Source of the DNA: Chryseolinea serpens
Lineage (GTDB): Bacteria; Bacteroidota; Bacteroidia; Cytophagales; Cyclobacteriaceae
Assembly: GCF_900129725.1 (NCBI RefSeq)
Contig: NZ_FQWQ01000001.1
Location: forward strand, 3,100,001-3,164,000
Reading direction: 5' to 3'
Length of the DNA stretch: 64,000 nucleotides
Shown here: positions 34,672 to 43,938 of the stretch, piece after piece
Position numbering within the stretch: position 1 is the stretch's first letter
How the letters are laid out: each line of letters starts with the position of its first letter
Position numbers and translations under genes: made by a program
The notes under the pieces: model-generated
Databases searched by the model: none
Told to the model about the DNA's origin: nothing
Seen by the model: the letters and a program-made list of their open reading frames with translations, nothing else

Positions 34672-36141
34672 TCAACCTAATTTAGCAATCACTTCTGCCG
34701 CCACGCGCTGTGCCGAAAGCAGGGCACCGCTGATGGTGCCAAACTCCCCGTTCACGTCGGTAGCCTCGCCGGCAAAGAAAACGCGGTCGTTCAGCGACTT
34801 GGCCAGCGCCACCCGGTCTTGTTGCGTGCCATTGGGCTTAAGATAGGCCGTTCCCCCGCGGATGTAAGGCTCCTTGGACCAATCCTGGATCACCGCGATA
34901 ATGTTAGGTACCGTGTCCAGATCTTTCCGGACGTTCAGACTGGCCTTGCCCGCATAGATGGTATCCAATTCAGCCAGCAGCGCAGGGATGGCATCTTTTC
35001 CCATGCCCGACAGCGCCACAGCCTGTGCGCCGCCAACCGTGATGCTAAGCGTTTTGCTATAGTCACTGCGCAAGGCACCGCTGTTGAAATATTCAGGGCC
35101 CTTCGTTCCACCATAGAGAAAACCGGAAGTGGCTCCCCAGAAGTTTATCTTGAAATCGATCAGTACCCTCACCGTTGCGTCCATGTCCATGTTGGCCAGG
35201 GCTGCTGTTTTTTCGCTGGTCAGCGCCGGGGTGAAGCCGATATCGCCAGCCTTCAACACCGACACGGGCACGGTTACAATGACCTTGTCCACATCGGTGG
35301 TGAACGGTTCGCCGTTCAGCGTATTTTGTCCGTTGATCGTGATCTTATCGTTGCTATAGTTTATTGCCTTGATCACCGAGTTCACCTGTACATTATCGGC
35401 GACTTTGCTAAAGCGCGAGAGCAAGGCATCCTGCATGGGATTGTCGCTGAGGGTTTGGATGGTGTTGTTGCGCGTTCGCAGGGCAAGCCCTTCGGCCAAT
35501 CCGGCAATGCCCAGCCGGTCGTTGGACGTTCCGTATTTGTTTCCAATCCACGCGTTCAAGATCCCGTGGGTACGCGATGAGAGTCCCGCCGCCGTGATGG
35601 CGTCTTGCACCGACACGTGTGGACCGGCATAGGTGGAGAGTGTATTGAAAAAGTTTTGCGCTGCAATGAAATCTGCATCGGCAGCGGCTGTGGCCGCGTC
35701 GGCCAGGGCGTTGTCGAGAAAGTAATTGTCCGTGGTGCCGCTGGTGATGTTGCCGGTGGCGAGTTTGAGATCGGTGATGATCTTTCCCCAGACCGAATCA
35801 GATCCCAGCACTTGTTCGGCGCCAAGCTCATTGGGATAGTCGCTGCTCAGCTCGGTCTGCGAGTTGAGGTATAATGCGGCAGATGGCTTGTCGCTGGTCT
35901 TCAAGGAACGCACGCGGCCGCCCATGCGGTCGGACGCTTCATAGATCACCACATTGTAGCCTTGTGCTTTCAGGATGTCGGCGGCATACAAGCCGGCGGC
36001 GCCTGCGCCAACAATCGCCACGGTGGGGCCGGTATTGGGTTGGGGATCGTCGTCCTTTTTGCAGGAACTTAGCCAGGAGGGCACGACCAAACCTGCAGTC
36101 AATCCCCATCCAAGACGTTGAATAGCTTTTCTACGCTTCAC
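34672..36141 (-). CDS. Flavin amine oxidase family protein, Tat-exported putative lipoprotein
   Basis: A 489-residue FAD enzyme. The N-terminus has a twin-arginine run (MKRRKAIQRLGWGL) and a lipobox-like WLSSC near 23-27, so it is probably exported folded and lipid-anchored. FAD binding shows VGAGAAGLYAADIL near 44-57 and EASDRMGGRVRSL near 69-81, and the C-terminal FFAGEATDVNGEFGTISGA supplies the second contact. Similar enzymes oxidise mono- or polyamines. The substrate is not evident. It converges with the response regulator gene 16 bases away. Confidence 0.85.
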   Translation of the reverse strand: MKRRKAIQRLGWGLTAGLVVPSWLSSCKKDDDPQPNTGPTVAIVGAGAAGLYAADILKAQGYNVVIYEASDRMGGRVRSLKTSDKPSAALYLNSQTELSSDYPNELGAEQVLGSDSVWGKIITDLKLATGNITSGTTDNYFLDNALADAATAAADADFIAAQNFFNTLSTYAGPHVSVQDAITAAGLSSRTHGILNAWIGNKYGTSNDRLGIAGLAEGLALRTRNNTIQTLSDNPMQDALLSRFSKVADNVQVNSVIKAINYSNDKITINGQNTLNGEPFTTDVDKVIVTVPVSVLKAGDIGFTPALTSEKTAALANMDMDATVRVLIDFKINFWGATSGFLYGGTKGPEYFNSGALRSDYSKTLSITVGGAQAVALSGMGKDAIPALLAELDTIYAGKASLNVRKDLDTVPNIIAVIQDWSKEPYIRGGTAYLKPNGTQQDRVALAKSLNDRVFFAGEATDVNGEFGTISGALLSAQRVAAEVIAKLG

Positions 36142-36207
36142 GCTACTATTTTTTTGGAAAGTTAAGGATCGGGCTAATTTTACAGAAATATAAACGATTT
36201 TCGGCCT

Positions 36208-36741
36208 ATGAATTCAAATTCACTGCCAATGGTTAAAAAAGTCGCGGTGATTGGTCCGGAGTGTACCGGTAAATCCGAGTTATCACAATTTTTGGCTGGG
36301 TATTATAAGACCGAATGGGTGCCCGAATATGCGCGGGGATTCATAGACCACCTGATCCGTCCCTACGAGGAACATGACCTGCTCACCATCGCCCACGGCC
36401 AGCTTCGGCTGGAAGATGAATATGCCCGCGACAGCAACAAGGTCATGTTTTGCGATACCAACCTGTATGTGATCAAAGTGTGGAGCGAGGTGAAATTCGG
36501 CTCCTGTGCGCCGGATATTCTCCGCGAAATCCAGACCAGGCCCTACGATCTCTATCTGCTCACCTACGTTGACGTGCCCTGGCAAGACGACCCCCAGCGC
36601 GAACATCCCACGCGCCGCGAAGAACTTTATGAGCGCTACCTGAGCGAAATGAAAAACCAGACTGTTCCCTTCGTGGAAATCAAAGGCGCGCGCGAACAGC
36701 GCCAGCAAACCGCTCTGGACGCGGTCAAAAAAATTCTCTAG
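36208..36741 (+). CDS. NadR-type ATPase/kinase domain protein
   Basis: A 177-residue P-loop protein. The Walker A motif is GPECTGKSE near 15-23, and the next part, VPEYARGFI, matches the C-terminal ribosylnicotinamide-kinase domain of NadR. FCDTNLYVIKVW and the lid LTYVDVPWQDDPQREHP (near 115-131) also fit. It would phosphorylate nicotinamide riboside for NAD salvage. There is no NMN adenylyltransferase domain and no pnuC transporter beside it, the usual partner in this phylum. A second ATG at codon 8 is an equally good start. Confidence 0.8.
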   Translation: MNSNSLPMVKKVAVIGPECTGKSELSQFLAGYYKTEWVPEYARGFIDHLIRPYEEHDLLTIAHGQLRLEDEYARDSNKVMFCDTNLYVIKVWSEVKFGSCAPDILREIQTRPYDLYLLTYVDVPWQDDPQREHPTRREELYERYLSEMKNQTVPFVEIKGAREQRQQTALDAVKKIL

Positions 36742-36745
36742 ACCC

Positions 36746-37984
36746 ATGAGTACGCCGACCGGCCCGTATGCGGCCCTTCAGATCCCGGACTTCCGTCTTT
36801 TTATTTCTACGCGATTTTGCGTGACACTGGCCATCCAAATCCAGGCCGTAGTGGTCGCCTGGCAAGTATACGAGATCACCAACGATGCGCTGTCGCTTGG
36901 GTTGATCGGTCTGGCAGAAGCGGTTCCTTCCATCAGCGTTTCGTTATATGCCGGTCACCTCGCCGACATCATGAACCGGAAGAAGATCATCGTGATCTGC
37001 CTGGCGACTTTATTACTGTGCTCGTTGTCGCTGCTCTTTTTCACGTTGGAGCCGGGTAAGTTTATTCTGAGCTATGGTGCCCTGCCCATCTATGCCGTGA
37101 TCTTTGTCAGCGGCATTGCGCGTGGCTTCATCACACCGGCACTTTTTTCGTTCATGCCCCAACTTGTTCCCCGCGAATTGTATAGCAACGCCATCACCTG
37201 GAACAGCACGCTTTGGGAAACCGCTGCGATCGGTGGTCCTGCCCTTGGGGGGCTACTCTATGGCTGGCTTGGTATTCAAGCCTCTTATGCCGCAGATGTA
37301 CTGCTCATGCTGACCGGACTGCTTCTGGCAATCGGTGTTACGAACAAACCGGTCCCTCCCGAAAGCGAAGAGCAGGGCATCTTCGAAAAGATCAAGGCAG
37401 GCTTGCGGTTTGTCTTTCATCATCAAATTATCCTGGGTGCTATTTCACTCGACTTGTTTGCCGTGCTCTTTGGTGGCGCCGTGGCTTTGTTGCCGATCTT
37501 TGCCAAAGAAATATTGATGGTAGGACCACAGGGGCTTGGTCTCTTGAGAGCGGCACCCTCCATTGGAGCGTTGCTCATGGCGTTCTACATCACCCATCAC
37601 CCGATCAAGAAGAACACCGGCAAAATTCTTTTATATTGTGTGGCCGGCTTTGGCGTGTGTATGATCCTCTTCGCCCTTTCGACCAACTTTTTAATTTCCT
37701 TGTTCCTGCTCATGATGAGCGGTATGTTCGATTGCGTGAGTGTGATCATTCGCGGCACGCTACTGCAAACGTTAACACCCGAAAATATGAAAGGACGTGT
37801 GTCGGCGGTGAATCACATTTTCATTGGGTCGTCCAACGAGATCGGGATGTTCGAGTCGGGCGTGGCGGCGCGATTGCTGCGGGTAGTGCCGTCGGTGATC
37901 TTCGGGGGATGTATGACGCTGGTTTCGGTTGGAACGATTGCCGTGCTGGCGAAATCGTTGCGCAGGCTACAACGTGTTCATTAA
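36746..37984 (+). CDS. Major facilitator superfamily transporter, EntS-like
   Basis: A 412-residue protein with about 12 helices. AGHLADIMNRKKIIVIC near 68-84 is the MFS loop 2-3 motif, and the overall pattern fits the MFS_3 exporters that include enterobactin exporter EntS. No siderophore genes are nearby. The gene starts four bases after the NadR-like kinase stop and is followed 12 bases later by a DUF2721 gene, so the three may share a transcript. The exported compound is unknown. Confidence 0.87.
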   Translation: MSTPTGPYAALQIPDFRLFISTRFCVTLAIQIQAVVVAWQVYEITNDALSLGLIGLAEAVPSISVSLYAGHLADIMNRKKIIVICLATLLLCSLSLLFFTLEPGKFILSYGALPIYAVIFVSGIARGFITPALFSFMPQLVPRELYSNAITWNSTLWETAAIGGPALGGLLYGWLGIQASYAADVLLMLTGLLLAIGVTNKPVPPESEEQGIFEKIKAGLRFVFHHQIILGAISLDLFAVLFGGAVALLPIFAKEILMVGPQGLGLLRAAPSIGALLMAFYITHHPIKKNTGKILLYCVAGFGVCMILFALSTNFLISLFLLMMSGMFDCVSVIIRGTLLQTLTPENMKGRVSAVNHIFIGSSNEIGMFESGVAARLLRVVPSVIFGGCMTLVSVGTIAVLAKSLRRLQRVH

Positions 37985-37996
37985 ACGAATTTTGGT

Positions 37997-38395
37997 ATGG
38001 ATATCTCTATCAATACACCGGCCTTGCTTTTTCCTGCCATCACCTTGCTGATGCTGGCTTACACCAATCGGTTTCTGGGACTGGCCACGTTGATCCGCAG
38101 TCTTCACACGAAATACAAGCAAGTGCAGGAGGACCGTGAGATTATCCGGGCCCAGATCCGGAACCTCAGAAAAAGATTGATGCTCATCAAGCACATGCAA
38201 GGCGCAGGGATCAGCAGCTTCTTTCTTTGCGTGCTCTCGATGCTTTTCTTTTACCTGGAGAATCAGGTGATGGCCTTTAGTTGCTTTGGGCTTAGTTTAT
38301 TGTTTTTGCTGATCTCGCTGGCGCTTTCGTTGAATGAAATTTACATCAGCACGCGGGCGTTGGAGATTGAGTTGAAGGATATGCTGGAGGAGTAA
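37997..38395 (+). CDS. DUF2721 family small membrane protein
   Basis: A 132-residue protein with one N-terminal helix (about 9-27), a basic amphipathic middle section (KYKQVQEDREIIRAQIRNL) and a closely spaced pair of helices near 72-115. This is the DUF2721 layout. No function is known for the family. Together with the MFS and kinase genes it may form a small operon. Confidence 0.8.
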   Translation: MDISINTPALLFPAITLLMLAYTNRFLGLATLIRSLHTKYKQVQEDREIIRAQIRNLRKRLMLIKHMQGAGISSFFLCVLSMLFFYLENQVMAFSCFGLSLLFLLISLALSLNEIYISTRALEIELKDMLEE

Positions 38396-38479
38396 AAATG
38401 CGGCTACACCTCCAGACTTTTCCACACCCCCTCAAATCAAAAAGCCGTTTTTTTTATCCACTCTGCCAACTGGAATACC

Positions 38480-38487
38480 TATATTTG
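38480..38487 (+). promoter_or_regulatory. Putative -7 element TATATTTG for the second glycan cluster
   Basis: A full match to TAnnTTTG, 77 bases before the GtrB-like gene, in the 169-base gap after the DUF2721 gene. The region shows no other gene. Confidence 0.4.
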
Positions 38488-38564
38488 ACATCCGCCAGCA
38501 GTGGCTTACAAGTTTTGACAAACCAGATGCCTTTAGCCGGGCATCCTCCATTAATCTGTCGTAA

Positions 38565-39515
38565 ATGGACAAACCCGAGATTTCATTTGTCGTGCCACTT
38601 TACAATGAAAGCAAGGTATTTCCATTGCTCATTCAACGGCTAAATGCCCTGATGGACAGCACGACGCAACCCATCGAAGTCGTGCTGGTGGACGACGGCA
38701 GTCGCGACAATACCGCCCAGTTGATGCACTTCCTTGCGCTGGAGGACGACCGTTATCAATGCATTTTTTTATCGCGCAACTATGGTCACCAACTTGCCTT
38801 GAGTGCTGGACTTTCCGTGATCAATGCCACGCAAGCTGTCATGATCATCGACGGCGATTTGCAGGATGCACCCGAACTCTTTTTTGATTTCTACCAGCAT
38901 TTTTTAAAGGGATACGATGTGGTCTATGCGGTCAGGAAGAAAAGAAAAGAAGGGTACATAAAAAAAGTCGCCTATCATGCCTTCTACAGACTGCTTCGCT
39001 CCATCTCCTATGCAGAAATCCCGCTGGACAGCGGCGACTTCTCCCTCATCAGCAAACGAGTGGTCGATCTTTTGAATCAAATGCCCGAAGAAAGCCGCTT
39101 TATCCGGGGCATGCGATCGTGGATTGGATTCAAACAAATCGGAATAGAATATGATCGGCAGGAAAGAGCTGCAGGCGACTCGAAATACTCCTTTAAAATG
39201 CTCTTTAAACTTGCTTATAACGGGATTTTCAATTTTAGCAAGATCCCCATCAAGCTCATCACCGTTTTGGGTATTACCTCCATCCTACTTTCATTGGTGT
39301 ACTTCGGCATCACGCTTTTTCGAAAATTCGTGTACCACGATGTGCCTACCGGCTTCACAGCGCTTTTGTTTGTGATGATCCTTTTTGGCGGCGTCCAACT
39401 GGTCTCCCTGGGCGTGATCGGTGAATATGTGCTCAGAATTTTTTTTCAGGTAAAGAACAGACCCTTGTTCATTATAAAAAACCGAATCGTCGGTAAAAAA
39501 CTCATCAACGAATAA
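38565..39515 (+). CDS. GtrB/DPM-like membrane glycosyltransferase (family 2)
   Basis: A 316-residue enzyme. The catalytic domain has SFVVPLYNES near 5-14, VLVDDGSRDNT near 40-50 and MIIDGDLQDAPEL near 91-103; the C-terminus has two membrane helices (about 228-250 and 263-288). This is the architecture of polyprenyl-phosphate glycosyltransferases that charge undecaprenyl phosphate with glucose or mannose-type sugars. The next two genes are a methyltransferase and a large membrane protein, suggesting a lipid-linked sugar used outside the cytoplasm. Confidence 0.88.
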   Translation: MDKPEISFVVPLYNESKVFPLLIQRLNALMDSTTQPIEVVLVDDGSRDNTAQLMHFLALEDDRYQCIFLSRNYGHQLALSAGLSVINATQAVMIIDGDLQDAPELFFDFYQHFLKGYDVVYAVRKKRKEGYIKKVAYHAFYRLLRSISYAEIPLDSGDFSLISKRVVDLLNQMPEESRFIRGMRSWIGFKQIGIEYDRQERAAGDSKYSFKMLFKLAYNGIFNFSKIPIKLITVLGITSILLSLVYFGITLFRKFVYHDVPTGFTALLFVMILFGGVQLVSLGVIGEYVLRIFFQVKNRPLFIIKNRIVGKKLINE

Positions 39516-39522
39516 TTCCCGC

Positions 39523-40293
39523 ATGACATCAAGATTAGAATATATATCGAAATCCATACCGGTCTCCATGGCCGACGATTGGTTTGAAATTGCAAATGCT
39601 TCCCACTTTTGGATGCAGTGGCGAATGAAGGCCTTGCTCCGCTACAAACAGCTGCTCCCCCCGGCATCGTCGCGGGTTTTTGAGATCGGATGTGGCAATG
39701 GCATCTTCATGGAACAATTGGAAAGGCACCTCCACTATACGGTGGACGGATGTGACCTCAATCTGAAGGCGCTCGATCTTGCCCAACCTGGCAAGGGACG
39801 ATTGATGGTCTATAATATCTTCGACCTCAACCCAGCCCTGATCAAGCAATATCCGGCGGTGTTCCTGATGGACGTTATCGAGCATATTGACGATGATATC
39901 ACTTTTTTGAAAACAGCGACCGAATATCTTCAACCTCAAGGATTGGTTGTGGTCAACGTCCCCGCGCACATGTATCTGTTTAGTAAGTACGATGACGCCG
40001 CCGGCCACGTGCGCAGATATTCAAAGGAAAGCCTTCGAAATGCTTTCACAAAAGCGGGCATAGAACCACTGAAAGTATTTTATTGGGGCGGGTCGCTCAT
40101 TCCCCTTGCCATGCTTCGGAAACAAGTTCTCCGGAACCGGACCGAAAAAATCATCGAACAAGGATTTGCGCCGCCCAATGCGCTTACACACGCCCTCCTC
40201 AAGGGAGTGATGAACGTGGAGACTTTTCTTCCACTCAACCCGTTGAGCGGCACCTCGGTGATGGCCATCGGACGAAAAATTCAGACTACCTAA
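39523..40293 (+). CDS. SAM-dependent methyltransferase
   Basis: A 256-residue protein with motif I VFEIGCGNGIF near 46-56, motif II region DGCDLNLKAL near 72-81 and VFLMDVIEHIDDDI near 108-121. It fits the Methyltransf_23/Coq3-like group often found beside GtrB-like genes. It starts 7 bases after that gene and is followed by a membrane protein gene 10 bases on, so the three are probably cotranscribed. The acceptor could be a lipid-linked sugar, but that is inference. Confidence 0.85.
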   Translation: MTSRLEYISKSIPVSMADDWFEIANASHFWMQWRMKALLRYKQLLPPASSRVFEIGCGNGIFMEQLERHLHYTVDGCDLNLKALDLAQPGKGRLMVYNIFDLNPALIKQYPAVFLMDVIEHIDDDITFLKTATEYLQPQGLVVVNVPAHMYLFSKYDDAAGHVRRYSKESLRNAFTKAGIEPLKVFYWGGSLIPLAMLRKQVLRNRTEKIIEQGFAPPNALTHALLKGVMNVETFLPLNPLSGTSVMAIGRKIQTT

Positions 40294-40303
40294 ACGATTT
40301 GAA

Positions 40304-42304
40304 ATGTACCTTACATTCCTCCTTCAATTCGTTTTCGTTCTTTTATTTTTTGGAGGTACAGGTGCTCTCGCCATTCGGCTCTTTAACAAAAATTGGTTCC
40401 GGGAATTTGATTTTCTAACCCTCTTCGCCAGCGTGTTGGTGGGTGCCATACTGGCGGCAACCCTTACGGCTGTATTTTTTACCCGGGGCAAAACCATTCT
40501 CACTGCATTCATTCCACTAGGGATTGCATTGGGGTTCCTGCACCGGTCGACTCATCAGCAGACGGAAGCGCCGCTCCGTCAAAAAAAAAATATTCGAACC
40601 ACAACGCTTCTCGCGGCGTTAACCACACTCTTCATTTTTTCATTGTGCTACTGGCAATCCGTTACGACGTCGTCCGTACTTCCTTTTGTGCTCCCGCACT
40701 ATGACTACATTTTGTACAATAACATATCCTATTTCTTTAGCGTCACCGGACAGGAAAATATTTTTCACATCAACAACCTTTACGATGCAAGCTATCATGG
40801 CGCCAAGCCCCATCACTACCTGGACTCCTGGATAAACGTTTTGACATCAACGGCATTTGGCCGGCTCGATGTGGTCAACTACTATTTGTGTATCCTGCCC
40901 TTGGTTTATTCTTTGATTGTTTTTGGCTTGCTTGCCCTTTGTGAAATCAAAGATCTCCCGACCGTAACCGGCTTCGGACTGGCCTTCTCCCTACTGTTCT
41001 TCGGCGGCGTTCTCTATCCCTGGGTTGACCTCTTCCCACTTTTTGCCAACGCCGACAACTTTGCACTAACCGCCGTGCATGGACATCCCAAGCTGACTTT
41101 CTACTATATTTTTATCCTGGCCGCTGTCGTGTTCCTTTACAAGAACAACACGTTGTCGGCGACACTTGCGCTGCTTTGTCTTCCGGTGATGTCTATCACA
41201 GCATTGCCTGCCATCGCGGGTGGCCTCGTGTTGTTTTTGCTTATCAATCTGAAGGGCAAATGGATCCCACCGGTCGTCTCAAAAAAAATATTGCTCAGCA
41301 CGGTTCTTACGGGACTTTTTATCGGCCTTTTCTATGTGCTCTTTGATCATGCACAAGTCAACATGGAGGGAACACATGTCGGTGACGTGAAAGCTCTGTT
41401 CGTCGAGGACCTTTTAAATATCAATAGCCTCCGGACAAGAATAAATATTATCGGTGGCACCGTTATTCAGCTTTCTGCTCTTTATCTTCCTTTTTTAGCC
41501 CTTCTTCTGCTTTTCAAAAGTGATTTCGTTTCCATGCTTCGAAAAAGGGAGCTTGGCATCTTTGCTACGCTCGCTGTGGCAATATGTGCTGCTGGCCTGG
41601 GAGGGTGGGTTCTTTTTCAACGACTGGTTAACGGGATGCAGGTTTTTAACAATCCGGCAATACCCACGATCAATTGCGTTTGTTTTGTGGTGATCATCGA
41701 AATGGCAAGTCAATTACAACCGGAGCCTAAGCCAAAAAAATTCCGGATGGCGGCCGGAATGTTCCTTTTTCTCCTGGTGATTGGCGCGCATCTCTACAGC
41801 TTCCTGAGTGAAAAAAATCAAATGAAGAACTATGATCACTTCGGAAAAGAATACCTGCAAGCCATCAAGTCCTTTGTCGCGTCTTCTTCATCGCAGGGAA
41901 TTGCGGCCGGCGTTTCTCTAAAAGGACCGGATGAATACGCCACGGTCTTTTCGAAGTACACTGTTTACTATACGCTGGGCGACTACCTTCCATTTTTTGC
42001 CAACGGCTTTGTCCCCATCAGCATCAGTGATTTTGAGATCAAATTGAGTACCGCCAACAGCATCGATGCCATCCGGGATTTGAATGCCGTAAAACTTGGA
42101 CTGTTCTACCGCTTCGTACAAGCGCAAAAAGAAAAGGGCACTTTTCACACGGTCGAACAAAGTCAGCTTGATTTCATCGAAAAATACCGCGTTCGCTATG
42201 CCATTGTCTCCGCGAAGGCTACCATACCGCCATTTCTTCAAGCCCGCACCCAACAACAATTTACGGACACCGTTTCCGGGGAGCGTTTTTTGATTTTAAA
42301 ATAG
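40304..42304 (+). CDS. Large polytopic membrane protein, possible GT-C-type glycosyltransferase
   Basis: A 666-residue protein with roughly 12 or more hydrophobic helices up to about 510, then a soluble C-terminal domain of 150 residues. The early periplasmic section has YDYILYNNISYFF and YHGAKPHHYLDSWIN near 127-185, rich in aromatic and acidic residues as in GT-C transferases or Wzy-like polymerases, but no signature is decisive. The two preceding genes make it a good candidate for the enzyme that uses the lipid-linked sugar. I do not recognise the exact family. Confidence 0.65.
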   Translation: MYLTFLLQFVFVLLFFGGTGALAIRLFNKNWFREFDFLTLFASVLVGAILAATLTAVFFTRGKTILTAFIPLGIALGFLHRSTHQQTEAPLRQKKNIRTTTLLAALTTLFIFSLCYWQSVTTSSVLPFVLPHYDYILYNNISYFFSVTGQENIFHINNLYDASYHGAKPHHYLDSWINVLTSTAFGRLDVVNYYLCILPLVYSLIVFGLLALCEIKDLPTVTGFGLAFSLLFFGGVLYPWVDLFPLFANADNFALTAVHGHPKLTFYYIFILAAVVFLYKNNTLSATLALLCLPVMSITALPAIAGGLVLFLLINLKGKWIPPVVSKKILLSTVLTGLFIGLFYVLFDHAQVNMEGTHVGDVKALFVEDLLNINSLRTRINIIGGTVIQLSALYLPFLALLLLFKSDFVSMLRKRELGIFATLAVAICAAGLGGWVLFQRLVNGMQVFNNPAIPTINCVCFVVIIEMASQLQPEPKPKKFRMAAGMFLFLLVIGAHLYSFLSEKNQMKNYDHFGKEYLQAIKSFVASSSSQGIAAGVSLKGPDEYATVFSKYTVYYTLGDYLPFFANGFVPISISDFEIKLSTANSIDAIRDLNAVKLGLFYRFVQAQKEKGTFHTVEQSQLDFIEKYRVRYAIVSAKATIPPFLQARTQQQFTDTVSGERFLILK

Positions 42305-42306
42305 AC

Positions 42307-42338
42307 AAAAAAAAGCCCGGTCTTTTTTTGACCGGGCT
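42307..42338 (-). terminator. Strong intrinsic terminator
   Basis: Nine-base stem AGCCCGGTC / GACCGGGCT with a seven-base loop. On the minus strand it is followed by eight T, so it terminates the small secreted-protein gene; the hairpin also lies directly behind the plus-strand membrane protein gene and could stop or stabilise that transcript. Confidence 0.8.
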
Positions 42339-42355
42339 TCGCTCTAACTACTAAA

Positions 42356-42655
42356 TCAAATCGAACGTTTCGATCTGTGCTTTTTCGAAGCAGACATGCC
42401 GCGCTCGTTGTACTGTCTTAACAGCAAGTCAAGCTTCTTTCTATATTTTGCTTTTTTTATGTTGATATACACACCATCGATCGTCACTTCATGCACCAGC
42501 GTGTTACTGGCATCATAAAAACGAACGACAGAATAAGGGATGTTCCTGGGGTTGGTTTCCACTACCCAATAGACGGGCGACGTCGGGGCTTGCTGAGCGA
42601 AGGCTGTGGTCATGACCAACAGCGCGAAGGAGGACAAAAGGACAAGACGTTTCAT
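42356..42655 (-). CDS. Small secreted protein of unknown function
   Basis: From the ATG with a good signal peptide (MKRLVLLSSFALLVMTTAFAQ) the product is 99 residues. The mature part begins QAPTSPVYWVVE, has a beta-rich centre (SVVRFYDASNTLVHEVTIDGV) and ends in a strongly basic tail with KKHRSKRS. No family is recognised. It is followed by a strong terminator and is divergent from a LytS-type kinase gene 188 bases away. A longer frame reaching into the divergent gene's leader is not needed. Confidence 0.7.
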   Translation of the reverse strand: MKRLVLLSSFALLVMTTAFAQQAPTSPVYWVVETNPRNIPYSVVRFYDASNTLVHEVTIDGVYINIKKAKYRKKLDLLLRQYNERGMSASKKHRSKRSI

Positions 42656-42843
42656 AAACTTTGATCTTTGTATGAAATACGCAAAGTCCCCTGAGAAATA
42701 TTTGGAGCTTAGCCCTATCCAAGGCTTTGCCGGACAGAGAGAAGGAGCCCGGCGATGAAATGATTTTATCGACGATAACGGCACTTTTGTCTACAAAAGA
42801 CTTTTTCCCTCAACCTTTAGCGGCAGAACGAGTAAGTTTAACG

Positions 42844-43938
42844 ATGGATAGTTTTTTCTCACGGCTCGTCCTGTCCGAAATCCGCGCTTACCGGTTTGCT
42901 CGGCATTTCCTCTTCTGGCTGGCGTGGTGGGCGTTCTTTGGACTGCTCTACGGTTTCTATTATGTAGACGCTTCCACGCTTTTCAAGATCTCCTTCATGG
43001 AATCCCTGATTTTTTTACCAGCCCACATCTTTCTCAGCTACAGCATCATCTACGGCGTGCTTCCCCGGCTCATCCTGAAGGACCGCTACTGGCAAGCCCT
43101 GCTAGCGACGCTCTTCATGATCCTCCTGGCTGCGGGAATATCCATGTTGCTGAACACGTTCGTGATTTCCACCTACCGCGAGTGGGTAGATTTTCCCATG
43201 AGAAAAACGACCGTCTTCTATTCGTTTATGGGCGGCTTGCGCGGCTCCATGACGGCGGCTGGATTTGCCGTGGCCATCAAGCTGGTGAAGAACTTTTATT
43301 GCAAGCGCATCGAGACCGAAAAGCTCGAAAAAGAAAAGCTTCGCGCCGAGTTGGAAGTATTGCAAGGACAGCTGCACCCGCATTTCATGTTCAACACACT
43401 CAACAGCATTTATTCACTCGCCCTGAAAAAATCCGATCGCACGCCCGAGGCCATCTTAAAACTTTCGCAGCTCATGCGCTACATCCTCACCGATTGCCGG
43501 GGAGCAACCATCGAACTGCAAAAGGAGATCCGGGTGCTCTACAGCTATATCGACCTGGAAAAAGAACGATTTGGCAATCGGTTGGATATGACCGTGAACG
43601 TTCAAGGCGACCTGCAACGGCCCTCTATCGCGCCGTTGTTGTTGCTGCCCTTCCTGGAAAATAGCTTCAAACACGGCGCCAACGAAATGATCGAACAGGC
43701 ATGGATCAGCCTTGACCTGAACGTGCAGCAATCGGTGCTGAAGTTCAAATTGGCAAACGGAAGGGCTGACGAAAACGGCGCGCAGGAAAATTCTGCCCAC
43801 GTGGGCCTCCTCAACGTGAAGAAAAGGCTGGAACTGCTGTATCCCAATGGCCACGAACTGCGTATCACCGAAGACACGGACCTTTTTGTGGTCTCCCTGA
43901 CCATCGAGCTGGACAAGATCAAAATACCCTACGCGTGA
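42844..43938 (+). CDS. LytS/YehU-type sensor histidine kinase
   Basis: About 364 residues from the ATG chosen just before the first charged segment. Four membrane helices fill residues 20-150. The phospho-acceptor is in GQLHPHFMFNTLNSIY near 176-191, the His_kinase family hallmark, and a GHKL domain follows with LLLPFLENSFKHGA near 268-281. A GTGA overlap joins it to the response regulator gene. No extracellular sensor domain is present, so the signal is probably sensed within the membrane. Confidence 0.88.
   Translation: MDSFFSRLVLSEIRAYRFARHFLFWLAWWAFFGLLYGFYYVDASTLFKISFMESLIFLPAHIFLSYSIIYGVLPRLILKDRYWQALLATLFMILLAAGISMLLNTFVISTYREWVDFPMRKTTVFYSFMGGLRGSMTAAGFAVAIKLVKNFYCKRIETEKLEKEKLRAELEVLQGQLHPHFMFNTLNSIYSLALKKSDRTPEAILKLSQLMRYILTDCRGATIELQKEIRVLYSYIDLEKERFGNRLDMTVNVQGDLQRPSIAPLLLLPFLENSFKHGANEMIEQAWISLDLNVQQSVLKFKLANGRADENGAQENSAHVGLLNVKKRLELLYPNGHELRITEDTDLFVVSLTIELDKIKIPYA

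Noticed and set aside
37213-38139. 308-codon plus-strand frame within the MFS and DUF2721 genes
   Set aside because: Out-of-frame shadow with Arg/Cys-rich composition and no family match.
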